DNA of 64,000 nucleotides from Syntrophus sp964555065 (GTDB lineage Bacteria > Desulfobacterota > Syntrophia > Syntrophales > Syntrophaceae): contig CAZKRB010000003.1 of assembly GCA_964555065.1 (NCBI GenBank), positions 13,473-77,472 of the forward strand, read 5' to 3'. Both the position numbers and the translations under genes were made by a program. The notes beneath the pieces are model-generated. The model saw only the letters and a program-made list of their open reading frames with translations, was not told the origin of the DNA and searched no databases. Shown piece after piece: positions 7,953 to 17,232 of the stretch (positions are counted from its first letter, which is position 1; every line of letters starts with the position of its first letter).

Positions 7953-9257
7953 ATGGATGCAATCTGGTTCGAAATATCGCTGATTGCCCTTCTCATTCTC
8001 CTGAACGGCATCCTCGCCCTGGCGGAACTTGCCCTCGTTTCAGCCAGGAAGACCCGGCTGGAAAAACTGGCCAAGGAGGGCGATTCGAAGGCGCGCCTCG
8101 CCCTGGAACTTGCCGAATCTCCGGACAGTTTTCTGTCCGCCATCCAGATCGGCATCACCTTTATCGGCATCCTGGCCGGCGCTTTCGGCGGCGCCACCAT
8201 CGCCAGCGCGCTTGCGGGATATTTCGCCCTCTTCCCCCGATTGGCCCCCTACAGCCAGTCGATCAGCTTCACGCTCGTCGTCATCTGCATCACCTATCTG
8301 TCCGTCACCATCGGCGAACTGGTCCCGAAGCGGCTGGCCCTTACCCATCCGGAAAAGCTGGCCCGCCTGGTTGCCGGCCCCATCAGGAGCCTTTCCCGGC
8401 TGACCCACCCGCTGGTGCTTCTGCTGAGCGGCTCGACCAACCTCATTCTCCGCCTCTTTCATGTTCAGCCTTCCGCTGAACCCGTCGTAACAGAAGAGGA
8501 GATCAAACTCCTCATCGACAAGGGAACCCAGGCGGGCGCCTTCCAGGAGTTCGAGCAGGAAACAATCGAGCGCGTCTTCCGCCTGGCCGACCGCCGGGTG
8601 GCTTACCTGATGACCCCCCGCTCGGAGATCGTCTGGCTGGACCTGGATGAAAGCCAGGAGGAGACAAAAGGGAAAATCGCCCGGCATAAGAATTCTTTTT
8701 ACCCCGTGGCGCAGGATACACTGGACAACGTCGTCGGGGTTCTGCGGTCCAAGGAGCTCCTTGCCCTGACGATGGAGGGGAAGCCCTTCAATCTGAAAGA
8801 AATCAGCCGGAAGCCCCTCTTTGTCTCCGAAACGACCCCGGCCGTCAAGGTCATGGAACTCTTCAAAAAATCCGGGATGCACCTCGCGCTGGTGGTGGAT
8901 GAGTACGGTGCGATTCTCGGTCTGGTCACCTTCGATGATATTCTGGAGTCCGTCTTTGAAGACATCGAGGATGCCGCGGCGGGGGACAAGGAAATCATGG
9001 AGCGGGAAGACGGCTCCTGGCTGGTCTCCGGCAGTCTGCCTCTGGACGAGTTCATGGATTACATGGAGGTCGGGGAGCTGGGCGAAGAGGACCAGACCGT
9101 GATGAACACCGTGGGCGGTTTCGTCATGGAGAAGATCGGCACCGTGCCGACGGAAGGACAGCATTTCCACTGGCGGGGGCTTCGATTCGAGGTGGTTGAC
9201 ATGGATGGCCGCCGGGTTGACAAAATTCTCGTTTCCCGGCCGGAACCGGCCCCCTGA
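7953..9257 (+). CDS. CNNM/CorC-type membrane protein with CBS pair (hemolysin-like, possible Mg2+/Co2+ transport)
   Basis: A 434-residue protein with the standard architecture of the CNNM-CBS-CorC family. Residues ~1-185 are the DUF21/CNNM membrane domain with four hydrophobic segments, including the conserved IGITFIGILAGAFGG and TIGELVPKRLAL. Residues ~200-330 carry a CBS pair (YLMTPRSEIVWLDLD and LALVVDEYGAILGLVTFDDILE). Residues ~345-430 are the CorC/HlyC domain, ending in FEVVDMDGRRVDKILV. Members take part in magnesium or cobalt homeostasis; the old name hemolysin is not meaningful. The gene appears monocistronic. Confidence 0.9.
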   Translation: MDAIWFEISLIALLILLNGILALAELALVSARKTRLEKLAKEGDSKARLALELAESPDSFLSAIQIGITFIGILAGAFGGATIASALAGYFALFPRLAPYSQSISFTLVVICITYLSVTIGELVPKRLALTHPEKLARLVAGPIRSLSRLTHPLVLLLSGSTNLILRLFHVQPSAEPVVTEEEIKLLIDKGTQAGAFQEFEQETIERVFRLADRRVAYLMTPRSEIVWLDLDESQEETKGKIARHKNSFYPVAQDTLDNVVGVLRSKELLALTMEGKPFNLKEISRKPLFVSETTPAVKVMELFKKSGMHLALVVDEYGAILGLVTFDDILESVFEDIEDAAAGDKEIMEREDGSWLVSGSLPLDEFMDYMEVGELGEEDQTVMNTVGGFVMEKIGTVPTEGQHFHWRGLRFEVVDMDGRRVDKILVSRPEPAP

Positions 9258-9348
9258 GCAAAAAACTCCCCCTGTCAGCAGGTCTGATGAATCCCGCAGG
9301 AAAGAATCTGGTATGCGCGGCTTCGGTCACGAAAAACGGTCGTGCCCT

Positions 9349-9441
9349 TTAGCCCCAGTCGATTTTCCCCCCGCGAACGAGCCGGGCCAGGAGGAGGTAT
9401 CTTTTTCTCAACACCAGCAGGGCATTCTCGTCGAGGTGCAT
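9349..9441 (-). pseudogene. Possible N-terminal stub of adenosylcobalamin-dependent ribonucleotide reductase (nrdJ)
   Basis: A 30-codon frame starts at ATG 9439-9441 behind a good AAAGGAG ribosome site and reads MHLDENALLVLRKRYLL. This resembles the L-x-ENAL-x-VL-x-x-RYL opening of class II ribonucleotide reductases. The next 13 residues are unrelated and the frame stops at 9349. Intact enzymes have 700 or more residues, so this would be a promoter-proximal stub left after a deletion. A strong promoter lies just upstream. The match is short, so the call is tentative. Confidence 0.4.
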
Positions 9442-9923
9442 GTTGCGCTCCTTTCCGGCCTGGAAGCTGCTTCGCTGGATCACGGCCATCCAGGACCGAC
9501 GGAAAAGCGATGGGGACAACTCATGGAATGGAAGCTCTTTGAAAGATAGTATAAAAAGATTAGACTTTTACTGTCAATCCGTTATGTCCTGTTAAGAATT
9601 CGCCTGCACGGGATCTGCGTTTGTCGATTGATCGTGCCAAGTTCCTGTATCCGTTACCCTATCCTCGAAGAACATTTCGGTGCGGATGCGAGACATCTCA
9701 TACATGCGAAAAGCCAACCGGGCCAGCTTAAGCGTTTCCGGGTGAGATAATCAATATTGATTGACAAAGAAAATATTGCATGTTAGGCACCGTAAGCGTT
9801 TATATCCACATGCATATACGCGCTGCTCATCGTTTCTCTGAATGTAGATCGGACTATGCAATCGGCTCTATTCGACATCCTGCCCCCGGAAGACCATTCC
9901 GAGCAGGCAAAATAGTGAGAGTG
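9442..9923. other. Upstream region of the sphingolipid operon
   Basis: Apart from the minus-strand promoter, the only sites I see are a TCAATATTGA palindrome (9751-9760) directly followed by TTGACA (9761-9766) on the plus strand. A weak TAGGCA lies 17 bp further on. These could form the promoter of the lipid operon whose first gene starts at 9924. No gene is supported in this stretch. Confidence 0.35.
9548..9577 (-). promoter_or_regulatory. Strong minus-strand sigma-70 promoter with no intact gene
   Basis: TTGACA (9572-9577) and TATACT (9548-9553) are separated by 18 bp on the minus strand, about 105 bp upstream of the putative nrdJ stub. No other minus-strand gene follows before the convergent CorC gene, so the promoter seems to be stranded or to drive a short RNA. 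Confidence 0.6.
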
Positions 9924-11702
9924 ATGGAGGCAACACCTACTTTAAACAGCAGCAGCCTGCGGGGGAACAACATTTTTTCTACCCTTGCCGAAGCACTGGA
10001 TTACGCAAGTCAGGGCCAGACGGGATATAATTTTTATTCGGGAACGGGTGAATTGCTGACAGCCCTTCCTTATGCCCGACTTCGGGAAGAGGCACAATCT
10101 CTGGCAGGAAAACTGGTTCATATGGGATTGCCCCGGAGTTCACGGGTGGCCCTGGTAGCGGACACAAATCCGGACTTTGTTCGTTTCTTTTTCGCATGTC
10201 AATATGCGGGGTTAACCCCTGTTCCCCTTCCCGCTCAGCTCCAGTTGGGGGGCCGGAAGGCTTACGTAACCCAGCTCAGGCGATTGCTCTCCGATTGCCA
10301 GGCCGAGCTGGCCATGGCGCCGGATGCCTTCCTATCCTTTTTAACCGAGGCGGCCGCGGGATCGAAGATCCGTTTTCTGGGAACGCCCGGGGACTTTGAT
10401 GTCCTTGATGAAACCCACGAACCTTTCACCTCCGTAAAACCAACGGATCTGGCTTATCTGCAGTACACCTCGGGAAGCACACGCTTCCCGCGCGGCGTGA
10501 TGATCAGCCAGCAGACGGTTTTGAGCAACCTCATTTCCATCATTCAGGAGGGGGTCCAGGTTCGGGAAGGCGACCGAGCCGTCTCGTGGCTTCCTTTTTT
10601 CCACGACATGGGGTTGGTTGGTTTGCTGCTGTGTCCCATGGCAAGCCAGCTATCGGTCGATTACCTGAATACCCTGCAATTTGCCATGCGTCCCCGCACC
10701 TGGCTGAAACTCATGTCCGAAAATCGGGGGACCATCAGTTTTGGACCTCCCTTTGGGTATGAGCTCGTTGCACGACGCCTGCGCGATGACGATCTGTCCA
10801 AATATGACCTGCGTGCCTGGCGGGTTGCCGGCGTGGGCGCGGAGATGATCCGTCCTGAATCCCTTCGGATGTTTGCCGACAGGCTCAAACCGTGCGGGTT
10901 CGATGAACGCGCCTTCCTGCCCTGCTATGGGATGGCGGAATGTTCCCTGGCGGTTAGTTTTGGCCCGCGGGGTCAATCGCTGCAAATGGATCAGGTGGAT
11001 GCCGACCTGCTTTCGGAACAGCAGATCGCCGCGCCGGTGAATCCCCAAACGGACGGCAGGAAGGGAAGATACAACACCTTCGTCAACTGTGGCTCGCCTC
11101 TTTCCGGATACGAGTTGGAGATCCGGGACCGAGCGGGACGGGTCCTCCCCGAGAGGCATTGCGGCACCCTGTATCTCCGGGGACCCAGCGTGATGTCCGG
11201 CTATTTCGGGAATCCGGAAAGCACGCGGGGGGTTCTCTCCGAGGATGGCTGGCTGAATACGGGAGATCTAGCCTATCGAATCGGCTCGGATGTGTTCATC
11301 ACCGGGCGTGAAAAGGACCTGATCATCATCCATGGCCGGAACATCTGGCCTCAGGACATTGAATCCGTGGCGGAATCGCAGCCCGAACTGGGGACAAGAG
11401 ACGCCCTGGCCTTCTCCGTTCCCGGCCCCGAGGGCGAGGAGGCCGTGGTAATGGTCCAGTGTTACGCAGCAAACCTTGAGAAAGGCGCCGAACTCGCGGA
11501 ACGTATCCAGCGATTGATCCGTGATGAGTTGGGAATCCTGTGCCAGGTTGTGATGGTTCCCCAGGACAGCCTGCCCCATACGACGTCCGGGAAACCATCC
11601 CGCAGCAGCGCACGGAATGAATATCTCAAACGGATGATGCCGCAACAGTCCGTAAGCCGGGAAGAAAAACCCTCACCAAACGTCATCGCGGTCCCTGCCT
11701 AA
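9924..11702 (+). CDS. aasR: Fatty acyl-AMP ligase / acyl-ACP synthetase of the ceramide locus
   Basis: An adenylate-forming enzyme of 592 residues from ATG 9924, with GTGATGGAGG context. A longer frame back to 9780 lacks a ribosome site and its extra residues look non-coding. The P-loop YTSGSTRFPRGV is near residue 175 and the WLPFFHDMGLVG motif typical of FAAL-type ligases follows near 215. The adenylation motif GWLNTGDLAY and the C-terminal catalytic lysine in TTSGKPSRS are present. The family activates fatty acids as acyl-AMP and loads them on an acyl carrier protein. It heads the operon with CerR-, ACP- and SPT-like genes. In Caulobacter the equivalent (AasR) charges AcpR for sphinganine synthesis. 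Acyl chain and acceptor are inferred from context. Confidence 0.85.
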   Translation: MEATPTLNSSSLRGNNIFSTLAEALDYASQGQTGYNFYSGTGELLTALPYARLREEAQSLAGKLVHMGLPRSSRVALVADTNPDFVRFFFACQYAGLTPVPLPAQLQLGGRKAYVTQLRRLLSDCQAELAMAPDAFLSFLTEAAAGSKIRFLGTPGDFDVLDETHEPFTSVKPTDLAYLQYTSGSTRFPRGVMISQQTVLSNLISIIQEGVQVREGDRAVSWLPFFHDMGLVGLLLCPMASQLSVDYLNTLQFAMRPRTWLKLMSENRGTISFGPPFGYELVARRLRDDDLSKYDLRAWRVAGVGAEMIRPESLRMFADRLKPCGFDERAFLPCYGMAECSLAVSFGPRGQSLQMDQVDADLLSEQQIAAPVNPQTDGRKGRYNTFVNCGSPLSGYELEIRDRAGRVLPERHCGTLYLRGPSVMSGYFGNPESTRGVLSEDGWLNTGDLAYRIGSDVFITGREKDLIIIHGRNIWPQDIESVAESQPELGTRDALAFSVPGPEGEEAVVMVQCYAANLEKGAELAERIQRLIRDELGILCQVVMVPQDSLPHTTSGKPSRSSARNEYLKRMMPQQSVSREEKPSPNVIAVPA

Positions 11703-11765
11703 GAGCTCTTCCCCCGGGCATTCATCCCATGATCTTTCAAGGGCATTAAAGGTTTCCGGTTTTTT

Positions 11766-12728
11766 ATGTCTCGATCCATTGCAATCACGGGAGCCACGGG
11801 ATTCGTCGGTGGAGCGCTGTTGAAACGGCTGTCCTCTTCCGGGTGTCGGATTCGGGCCTTGATTCGGCCTTCCTCCCTGCATAAACGGCCCAGTTACGGA
11901 GGAACGGAGTGGGTGACCGGTGATCTTGAGGACCGGGAAAGCCTGCGGCGCCTGGTCGCCGGAGCGGATGCGGTTGTGCACTGTGCGGGGGCGGTGCGCG
12001 GAGCCACCCGGCAAAGTTTTGAGGGGATCAACGTAGAGGGCGTGGCCCACCTGGTGGCGGCCGCGCGGGCACAGCACCCCGCTCCGCACTTTTTTCTGAT
12101 CTCCTCCCTGGCCGCTCGAGAACCGCACCTTTCCCATTACGCCGCCAGCAAGCGAAAAGGGGAAAAGACACTGGTTGAAAACGCGGGTCCAATGCCCTGG
12201 GTCATTTTGAGGCCCCCGGCCGTTTACGGTCCCGGAGACCGCGAGCTGCTTCCCCTTTTCCGCTGGATGTGCCGGGGCATCGCGCCGCTGATCGGCCCCC
12301 CGGGCAACCGTCTCTCCCTTCTGTACGTGGACGATCTGGCGGAAGCAATTGTCTGCTCTCTCAGGAAAGGGACGGCTCGGGGCTGCTCCTATGAAGTTCA
12401 TGACGGACAGGTAGGCGGCTATTCATGGGAAGACATCATCGCCGCCATTGCCCGGATGAACGGACGGAAAATTTATCGGCTCAGGGTTCCCCTGTCCCTT
12501 GTGAGACTGGCCGCAACGCTCAACCTGGCGACGGCGCGGACAATTGGTCGCGCCCCCATGTTAAACCCCGGCAAGGTCAGAGAATTGATCCACCCCGACT
12601 GGGTGGGTGATAACTGGGCATTGACCAGAGACACCGGTTGGAATCCGCGGATTTCACTGGATGAAGGCCTGAAACAGACGATGCAGCAGGACCGCCGGGC
12701 AGGCCGCGGGGGTCGTTCCTGGAAATAA
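11766..12728 (+). CDS. cerR: NAD-dependent epimerase/dehydratase family reductase, CerR-like (3-ketosphinganine reductase candidate)
   Basis: A 320-residue extended short-chain dehydrogenase. The Rossmann motif GATGFVGG is at residues 9-16, catalytic S113/S114 lie in LISSLAA, and the active-site YxxxK is Y125/K129 in HYAASKR. In Caulobacter an epimerase-family protein in the same neighbourhood (CerR) reduces the 3-keto group of the long-chain base after SPT. Here the gene lies between the acyl-ACP synthetase and the dedicated ACP, which supports that role rather than a nucleotide-sugar epimerase. It begins 63 bp after the previous stop. Confidence 0.8.
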   Translation: MSRSIAITGATGFVGGALLKRLSSSGCRIRALIRPSSLHKRPSYGGTEWVTGDLEDRESLRRLVAGADAVVHCAGAVRGATRQSFEGINVEGVAHLVAAARAQHPAPHFFLISSLAAREPHLSHYAASKRKGEKTLVENAGPMPWVILRPPAVYGPGDRELLPLFRWMCRGIAPLIGPPGNRLSLLYVDDLAEAIVCSLRKGTARGCSYEVHDGQVGGYSWEDIIAAIARMNGRKIYRLRVPLSLVRLAATLNLATARTIGRAPMLNPGKVRELIHPDWVGDNWALTRDTGWNPRISLDEGLKQTMQQDRRAGRGGRSWK

Positions 12729-12748
12729 GGGAAGGTCAGGGTGAATTC

Positions 12749-13000
12749 ATGCTCTCCGATAGAGAGTTGTTTGAAAAGATTGTGGCGATCCTGAGGCCAT
12801 TGGCAAAAAAGGAAGTGGAGATCAAGGCCGACACGGATCTGATGGATGATTTGTCCCTCGATTCCCTGGAGATCATGGAAGTCCTGCTGGAAATTGAAGA
12901 TACCTACGACCTTTCCGTCCCCGTCAATATCCTTTCCGATATCCGCACCGTCTCCGATGTCGTCCTGCAGATCCAGAAATTACTGGCCGAGAGTGCCTGA
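12749..13000 (+). CDS. acpR: Dedicated acyl carrier protein (AcpR-like)
   Basis: An 83-residue acyl carrier protein. The phosphopantetheine attachment motif is LSLDSLEIMEV with S39 as the modified serine. The helix II-III acidic residues (EIMEVLLEIEDTYD) match the ACP fold. It overlaps the serine palmitoyltransferase start by one base (TGATG), so the two are translationally coupled. That makes this ACP the probable acyl donor for SPT in place of acyl-CoA, as reported for AcpR in Caulobacter. It is not the housekeeping AcpP, because no fatty-acid synthesis genes are near. Confidence 0.92.
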   Translation: MLSDRELFEKIVAILRPLAKKEVEIKADTDLMDDLSLDSLEIMEVLLEIEDTYDLSVPVNILSDIRTVSDVVLQIQKLLAESA

Positions 13001-14193
13001 TGGGGATCTTCGATAAATTTCAAAATCTGGCTGAAACCCGACGGGCCCTGGAAAAGATCGGCAGCGCGTTTTTCAATGTGGTGATTGAGGAGGTCCTGTC
13101 CCCCACCGAAATCGTCATCCAGGGCCGCCGCGTGGTCCTTGCGGGAGGAAACAACTATCTGGGCCTGACCTTTCATGAAGAGTGCATCCGCGCGGCCTGC
13201 GAGGCAGCCCGGAAAGAAGGCACCGGCACGACCGGTTCGCGGGTGGCCAACGGGACCTTTTCGGGCCACATGGCATTGGAGCGCGAATTGTCCGAGTTTT
13301 TCGGCCGCGGATATACAATCATCTTTTCGACGGGTTACGTTGCGTGCATGGCCACGCTGTCCACCCTTGTCGGCCGAGGGGAGGTCATTCTCCTGGACGC
13401 TGATTGTCATGCCAGCCTCTACGATGGCTGCCGGATGGGAGGGGCCGAGGTGATCCGTTTCCGTCACAATAACATCCCCGATCTGGAAAAACGTCTCCTC
13501 AGGCTGGAGAAACGAGAGACCAACGTACTGATCGTCGTGGAAGGCCTGTACAGCATGATGGGGGACCGGGCGCCGCTTTCGGAGATCGCCGCTCTCAAGC
13601 GCCGCTATGGGGCCTACCTGCTCGTCGATGAAGCGCATTCCCTGGGCGTTCTCGGAAAAACGGGGCGTGGACTGGCTGAAGAGGCCGGTGTCGAAGACAG
13701 CGTGGATTTCATCGTGGGGACCTTCAGCAAGAGCCTGGGGGCAACCGGCGGCTTCTGTACCAGCCGGGATCCGGGCCTCGATCTCCTTCGCTATGGAAGC
13801 CGTCCCTATCTCTTTACGGCGTCGTCCTCTCCTTCGGTCATCGCCTCAACCCGCGCGGCCTTGAGGATCCTGCGTTCAGAACCCGAGCGGAAAGAGCGGC
13901 TCTGGGATCATGCCCATCTGCTGTATTCGCGGCTGAAAGACCTGGACTTCAGCCTCGGACCGGCGCCGAGCCCCATCATCGCCATCCGCCTTGAAGATCC
14001 CCGGGAAACCGCGGAAATCTGGAAGGGGCTGCTGGAGATGGGAATCTATGTGAACATGGTGCTGCCGCCCGCCACTCCGACCGGGAAGCCGTTGCTGCGC
14101 TGCAGCCTGAGCGCCGCGCACACAAGGGAGGAGGTTGAAAAAATCGGTGATGCCTTTGCCCAGATCAAGGCAAAGCATCGAAACGATCGGTAG
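13000..14193 (+). CDS. spt: Serine palmitoyltransferase (alpha-oxoamine synthase family)
   Basis: A 397-residue PLP enzyme of the alpha-oxoamine synthase family. The Schiff-base lysine is K244 in GTFSKSLGATGG. D210 and H213 in VDEAHSLG contact the cofactor, and H137 in DADCHASLYDG is the ring-stacking histidine. TGTTGSRVANGTF (76-88) is a typical SPT/KBL/AONS signature. The reaction condenses serine with a fatty acyl thioester to 3-ketosphinganine. KBL and BioF have the same fold, but there are no biotin or threonine genes here, and the adjacent ACP, acyl-ACP synthetase, CerR-like and ceramide-synthase-like genes favour SPT. The ABC transporter ATG follows its stop without a gap. Confidence 0.9.
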   Translation: MGIFDKFQNLAETRRALEKIGSAFFNVVIEEVLSPTEIVIQGRRVVLAGGNNYLGLTFHEECIRAACEAARKEGTGTTGSRVANGTFSGHMALERELSEFFGRGYTIIFSTGYVACMATLSTLVGRGEVILLDADCHASLYDGCRMGGAEVIRFRHNNIPDLEKRLLRLEKRETNVLIVVEGLYSMMGDRAPLSEIAALKRRYGAYLLVDEAHSLGVLGKTGRGLAEEAGVEDSVDFIVGTFSKSLGATGGFCTSRDPGLDLLRYGSRPYLFTASSSPSVIASTRAALRILRSEPERKERLWDHAHLLYSRLKDLDFSLGPAPSPIIAIRLEDPRETAEIWKGLLEMGIYVNMVLPPATPTGKPLLRCSLSAAHTREEVEKIGDAFAQIKAKHRNDR

Positions 14194-15942
14194 ATGCGTT
14201 TAATCTTCACCTTTATCCGGCGCTATCCGGTCCAGAGCATGCTCACCCTGCTGGCCATGCTCTTTGCCGGCATCGCCGAAGGCTTCGGACTTTCCATGCT
14301 GTTGCCCATGCTGGGCATCGCCATGGACCTTCCAGGCATTGCAAGCGGAGCGTCGCCCCATTCCAAATCCGCACTCGAAGGCGCCATTTCCGGATTTCTG
14401 GAAATCCTTGGGCTCACCCCCACCGTTAGTCTCCTGCTGTACATCTTCACCTTCAGCGTGATTTTGAAAGCGGCTCTGGTGCTCCTTGCCAATAAGCGGG
14501 TCGGATACATGGTTGCCCGGCTGACAACGGATCTGCGCCTGGACCTCATCCGCGCCCTCTTTGCGACCCGCTGGGAGTATTATGTCCGCCAGCCCATCGG
14601 CCGTTTCACCAATGCGGTGGCCACAGAGGCCAAGCGATCGGCCGACGCCTATCTGCAGGGCATCCTGTTTCTGACCTTTCTCATGCACGCAGTCGTCTAC
14701 GGGGTGTTGGCCCTGATGCTCGACTGGCAAGCCACCCTGATCACCCTGATCGCCGGGGCCGTCATCCTGTCCGCCCTTCGGCGCCTCGTCACCAAGGCAA
14801 AGAAGGCCGGCAAACGCCAGACCAAGCTTCTGAAATTCCTGATGTCGCTTTTAACCGACACCCTGCAATCCATCAAACCGCTCAAGGCGATGGCCCGTGA
14901 AGACATGGCCTATACCATGCTGCAGTCCAAAACGCAGAGCCTTAACAGGGCTCTGCAGAAACAGGTGTTCAGCAAAGAAGCGCTTCAGGCGTTGCAGGAA
15001 CCCCTGATTACGCTCTTTTTCGCTTTCGGGATTTACGTGGCCTTGGTGCGCTGGCATCTACCCCTCGCCAGGGTCATCCTCATGGCCTTCATGCTGACCA
15101 AAATTCTCAAAACCCTGCAAAAAGCACAGAAAGAATATCAGAGCCTCATGATCGCCGAAAGCGCATACTGGTCCCTGTGGTCCAAGATTGAGGAGGCCCG
15201 GGAAGCGCAGGAATCCACGGCGGGAACGCTGCCGCCTTCTTTTTCCTCTTCCATCCGCCTGGAGGGAATCGCCTTTTCCTATGGGGAGCATTTTGTTCTG
15301 GATAACGCCTCCCTCTCTTTCCCCAAGGGCTCTTTTTCCGTGATTACAGGGGCCTCCGGTGCAGGAAAGACAACGATCGTGGACTTGATGACCGGACTTC
15401 TGACCCCACAGGACGGCGCGGTATGGATCGACGATTGCCCCTTGACACAGATAGACCTGCGGGCCTGGCGCAAAATGATCGGCTATGTCCCTCAGGAAAC
15501 GCTGCTTCTCCATGATTCGGTGCTGGTCAACGTCACCCTGGGCGCCCCTGAACTCTCGGAGCAGGATGCGGAGCGCGCCCTGCGTGAGGCGGGAGCCTGG
15601 GACTTTGTCACGCGGATGTCGGCAGGGATCCACAGTGTCGTCGGTGAACGGGGAATGCGTCTTTCCGGCGGCCAGCGGCAGCGGATCACCATTGCCCGGG
15701 CATTGGTGCACCGGCCGCAACTGCTGATCCTGGACGAGGCGACCAGCGCACTGGACCCGGTCAGTGAAGCGGAAATCTGCGCAACGTTGGGCGGACTGAA
15801 AGGAAAACTGACGATCGTGGCGATTACCCACCAAAAGGCCTTGTCCGATGCGGCGGACAGGGTATTCCGCCTGAGCGGCGGAAAGGCCCGGCTGGAAGAA
15901 AACGGCCTGGAGCAGGAGCAACCAGCCGCACCGTCCATTTGA
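14194..15942 (+). CDS. MsbA-like ABC exporter (fused membrane and ATPase domains)
   Basis: A 582-residue half-transporter. The N-terminal ~330 residues form a type IV ABC membrane domain with about six hydrophobic segments. The ATPase domain has Walker A GASGAGKTT (~386-394), the Q-loop YVPQE, the signature LSGGQRQR (~490) and Walker B LLILDEATSALD (~509-520). It directly abuts the SPT gene. Related exporters flip lipid A or glycolipids across the inner membrane. In this operon the likely cargo is ceramide or a ceramide derivative, by context only. There is no peptidase or toxin-export accessory domain. Confidence 0.9.
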   Translation: MRLIFTFIRRYPVQSMLTLLAMLFAGIAEGFGLSMLLPMLGIAMDLPGIASGASPHSKSALEGAISGFLEILGLTPTVSLLLYIFTFSVILKAALVLLANKRVGYMVARLTTDLRLDLIRALFATRWEYYVRQPIGRFTNAVATEAKRSADAYLQGILFLTFLMHAVVYGVLALMLDWQATLITLIAGAVILSALRRLVTKAKKAGKRQTKLLKFLMSLLTDTLQSIKPLKAMAREDMAYTMLQSKTQSLNRALQKQVFSKEALQALQEPLITLFFAFGIYVALVRWHLPLARVILMAFMLTKILKTLQKAQKEYQSLMIAESAYWSLWSKIEEAREAQESTAGTLPPSFSSSIRLEGIAFSYGEHFVLDNASLSFPKGSFSVITGASGAGKTTIVDLMTGLLTPQDGAVWIDDCPLTQIDLRAWRKMIGYVPQETLLLHDSVLVNVTLGAPELSEQDAERALREAGAWDFVTRMSAGIHSVVGERGMRLSGGQRQRITIARALVHRPQLLILDEATSALDPVSEAEICATLGGLKGKLTIVAITHQKALSDAADRVFRLSGGKARLEENGLEQEQPAAPSI

Positions 15943-16035
15943 AAGAAAAAGATGTCGGCTTTCAGCTGGAGTTCGCCGGCGCGGCGGCAAAACATGCCGG
16001 TCACGAATCGTTGATCGCGCAGGAAAGGGAGGTTT

Positions 16036-17232
16036 GTGTTGCGGGTTGGATTTCTCTTCAATCATTATTTCCCTCACCAGGTGCCTCATGCGGCGCCCTA
16101 TGCCTTTGAACTATCCAGGCACTATCCGGACATAGAAGTCATTATTGCCTGCTCTTCCCGACAGGAGACGGATCTGACTCAGACCATCGGAGCGCTTTAT
16201 CCGGGAAATCACTGCTCGTTCCAGAGATTGACCATTCCCTGGTCTTACCGAATCACCGACCCGATTGTCTCCAAGTCGAAGTTTCGGCGCAAGAAGATCG
16301 TTCTTCGCCATAATCTCGATTTTTTCAGGAGTCTGGACGCCATCGTCTCGCCTGAACGCAACTGTATGCGCCTGCGGACGACTTACGGCCTGAAAGATCT
16401 CATCATGATCCACACCCGGCACGGTGCAGGGGACCGAGGTGGGGAGGGGGTGTTCGATGAGCGGTTACTGGCCTTTAATTTTCTCCTTCTGCCGGGGCAG
16501 AAGTATGTGGACCGGATTCATTCCCTGGGGCTGCTGCGGAAAGACTGCTTCGCCGTGACCGGCTATCCGAAATTCGAGGTCATCCGGGGCCTGAAAAGGA
16601 AAATTCCCCGACTATTCGACAATGAAAACCCCATCGTGGTCTACAACCCCCATTTCGATCAGACCCAATCCTCCTGGAGTCCCATGGGAACGCAGGTTCT
16701 GGAATATTTTTTTAAAAGCAGGGAGTTCAATCTGATCTTTGCACCCCACGTGGTGCTCTTTAAAAGAAGAAAACGCCATGGCGCATCCCTGCCCTGGAAA
16801 TACCGTTGGGCGCCGAATATCCACATTGACACGGGCAGCAGCGCTTCCATCGATATGACCTATATGCTGGCAGCCGACATCTATCTCGGTGACGTGAGCA
16901 GCCAGATCTACGAATTTCTGCTGGAACCTCGCCCCTGTATCTTTCTTAACGGTCACCATATCGCCTGGCAGGACAATCCGGCCTATTACCACTGGAGTCT
17001 GGGACAGGTCGTTGAAAACATTGACACGGAGCTCGAGCAGGCACTGAAACAGGCCTTTACGACCCATCCTCAGTATCTGGAAAGGCAGCAGAGGGCCTTT
17101 ACCTACACCTTTTACAATGAGCCGGGAACCACGGCGGCGGAAAGAGGAGCAAAAGCCATCGCCGAATTCCTTTACCTGCAGACCGGGAGTTTTTCCCCTG
17201 ATCAGAGCAGGACAACCATCGGAGGTTGTTGA
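16036..17232 (+). CDS. CDP-glycerol glycerophosphotransferase-like (TagB/TagF family) enzyme
   Basis: A 398-residue protein beginning at GTG 16036, six bases after AGGAAAGGGAGG. The C-terminal half has the GT-B-like pattern of CDP-glycerol:glycerophosphate transferases: VVYNPHFDQTQSSW (~205), FAPHVVLFKRR (~235), then ADIYLGDVSSQIYEFLL (~276-292), where the family has a conserved D-x-SS-x-x-x-E segment, and RPCIFLNGH. No signal peptide or membrane helix is clear, so it would act on the inner face of the inner membrane. It is followed, with overlap, by a phospho-alcohol nucleotidyltransferase, which would supply a CDP-activated donor. In this locus it may transfer glycerol phosphate or a related unit to ceramide or ceramide phosphate. 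The substrate is inferred. Confidence 0.72.
   Translation: MLRVGFLFNHYFPHQVPHAAPYAFELSRHYPDIEVIIACSSRQETDLTQTIGALYPGNHCSFQRLTIPWSYRITDPIVSKSKFRRKKIVLRHNLDFFRSLDAIVSPERNCMRLRTTYGLKDLIMIHTRHGAGDRGGEGVFDERLLAFNFLLLPGQKYVDRIHSLGLLRKDCFAVTGYPKFEVIRGLKRKIPRLFDNENPIVVYNPHFDQTQSSWSPMGTQVLEYFFKSREFNLIFAPHVVLFKRRKRHGASLPWKYRWAPNIHIDTGSSASIDMTYMLAADIYLGDVSSQIYEFLLEPRPCIFLNGHHIAWQDNPAYYHWSLGQVVENIDTELEQALKQAFTTHPQYLERQQRAFTYTFYNEPGTTAAERGAKAIAEFLYLQTGSFSPDQSRTTIGGC

Noticed and set aside
9780..9923. An extended N-terminus of the acyl-ACP synthetase
   Set aside because: The extra 48 codons have no similarity to FAAL or acyl-CoA synthetase N-termini, and the ATG at 9924 has better context.
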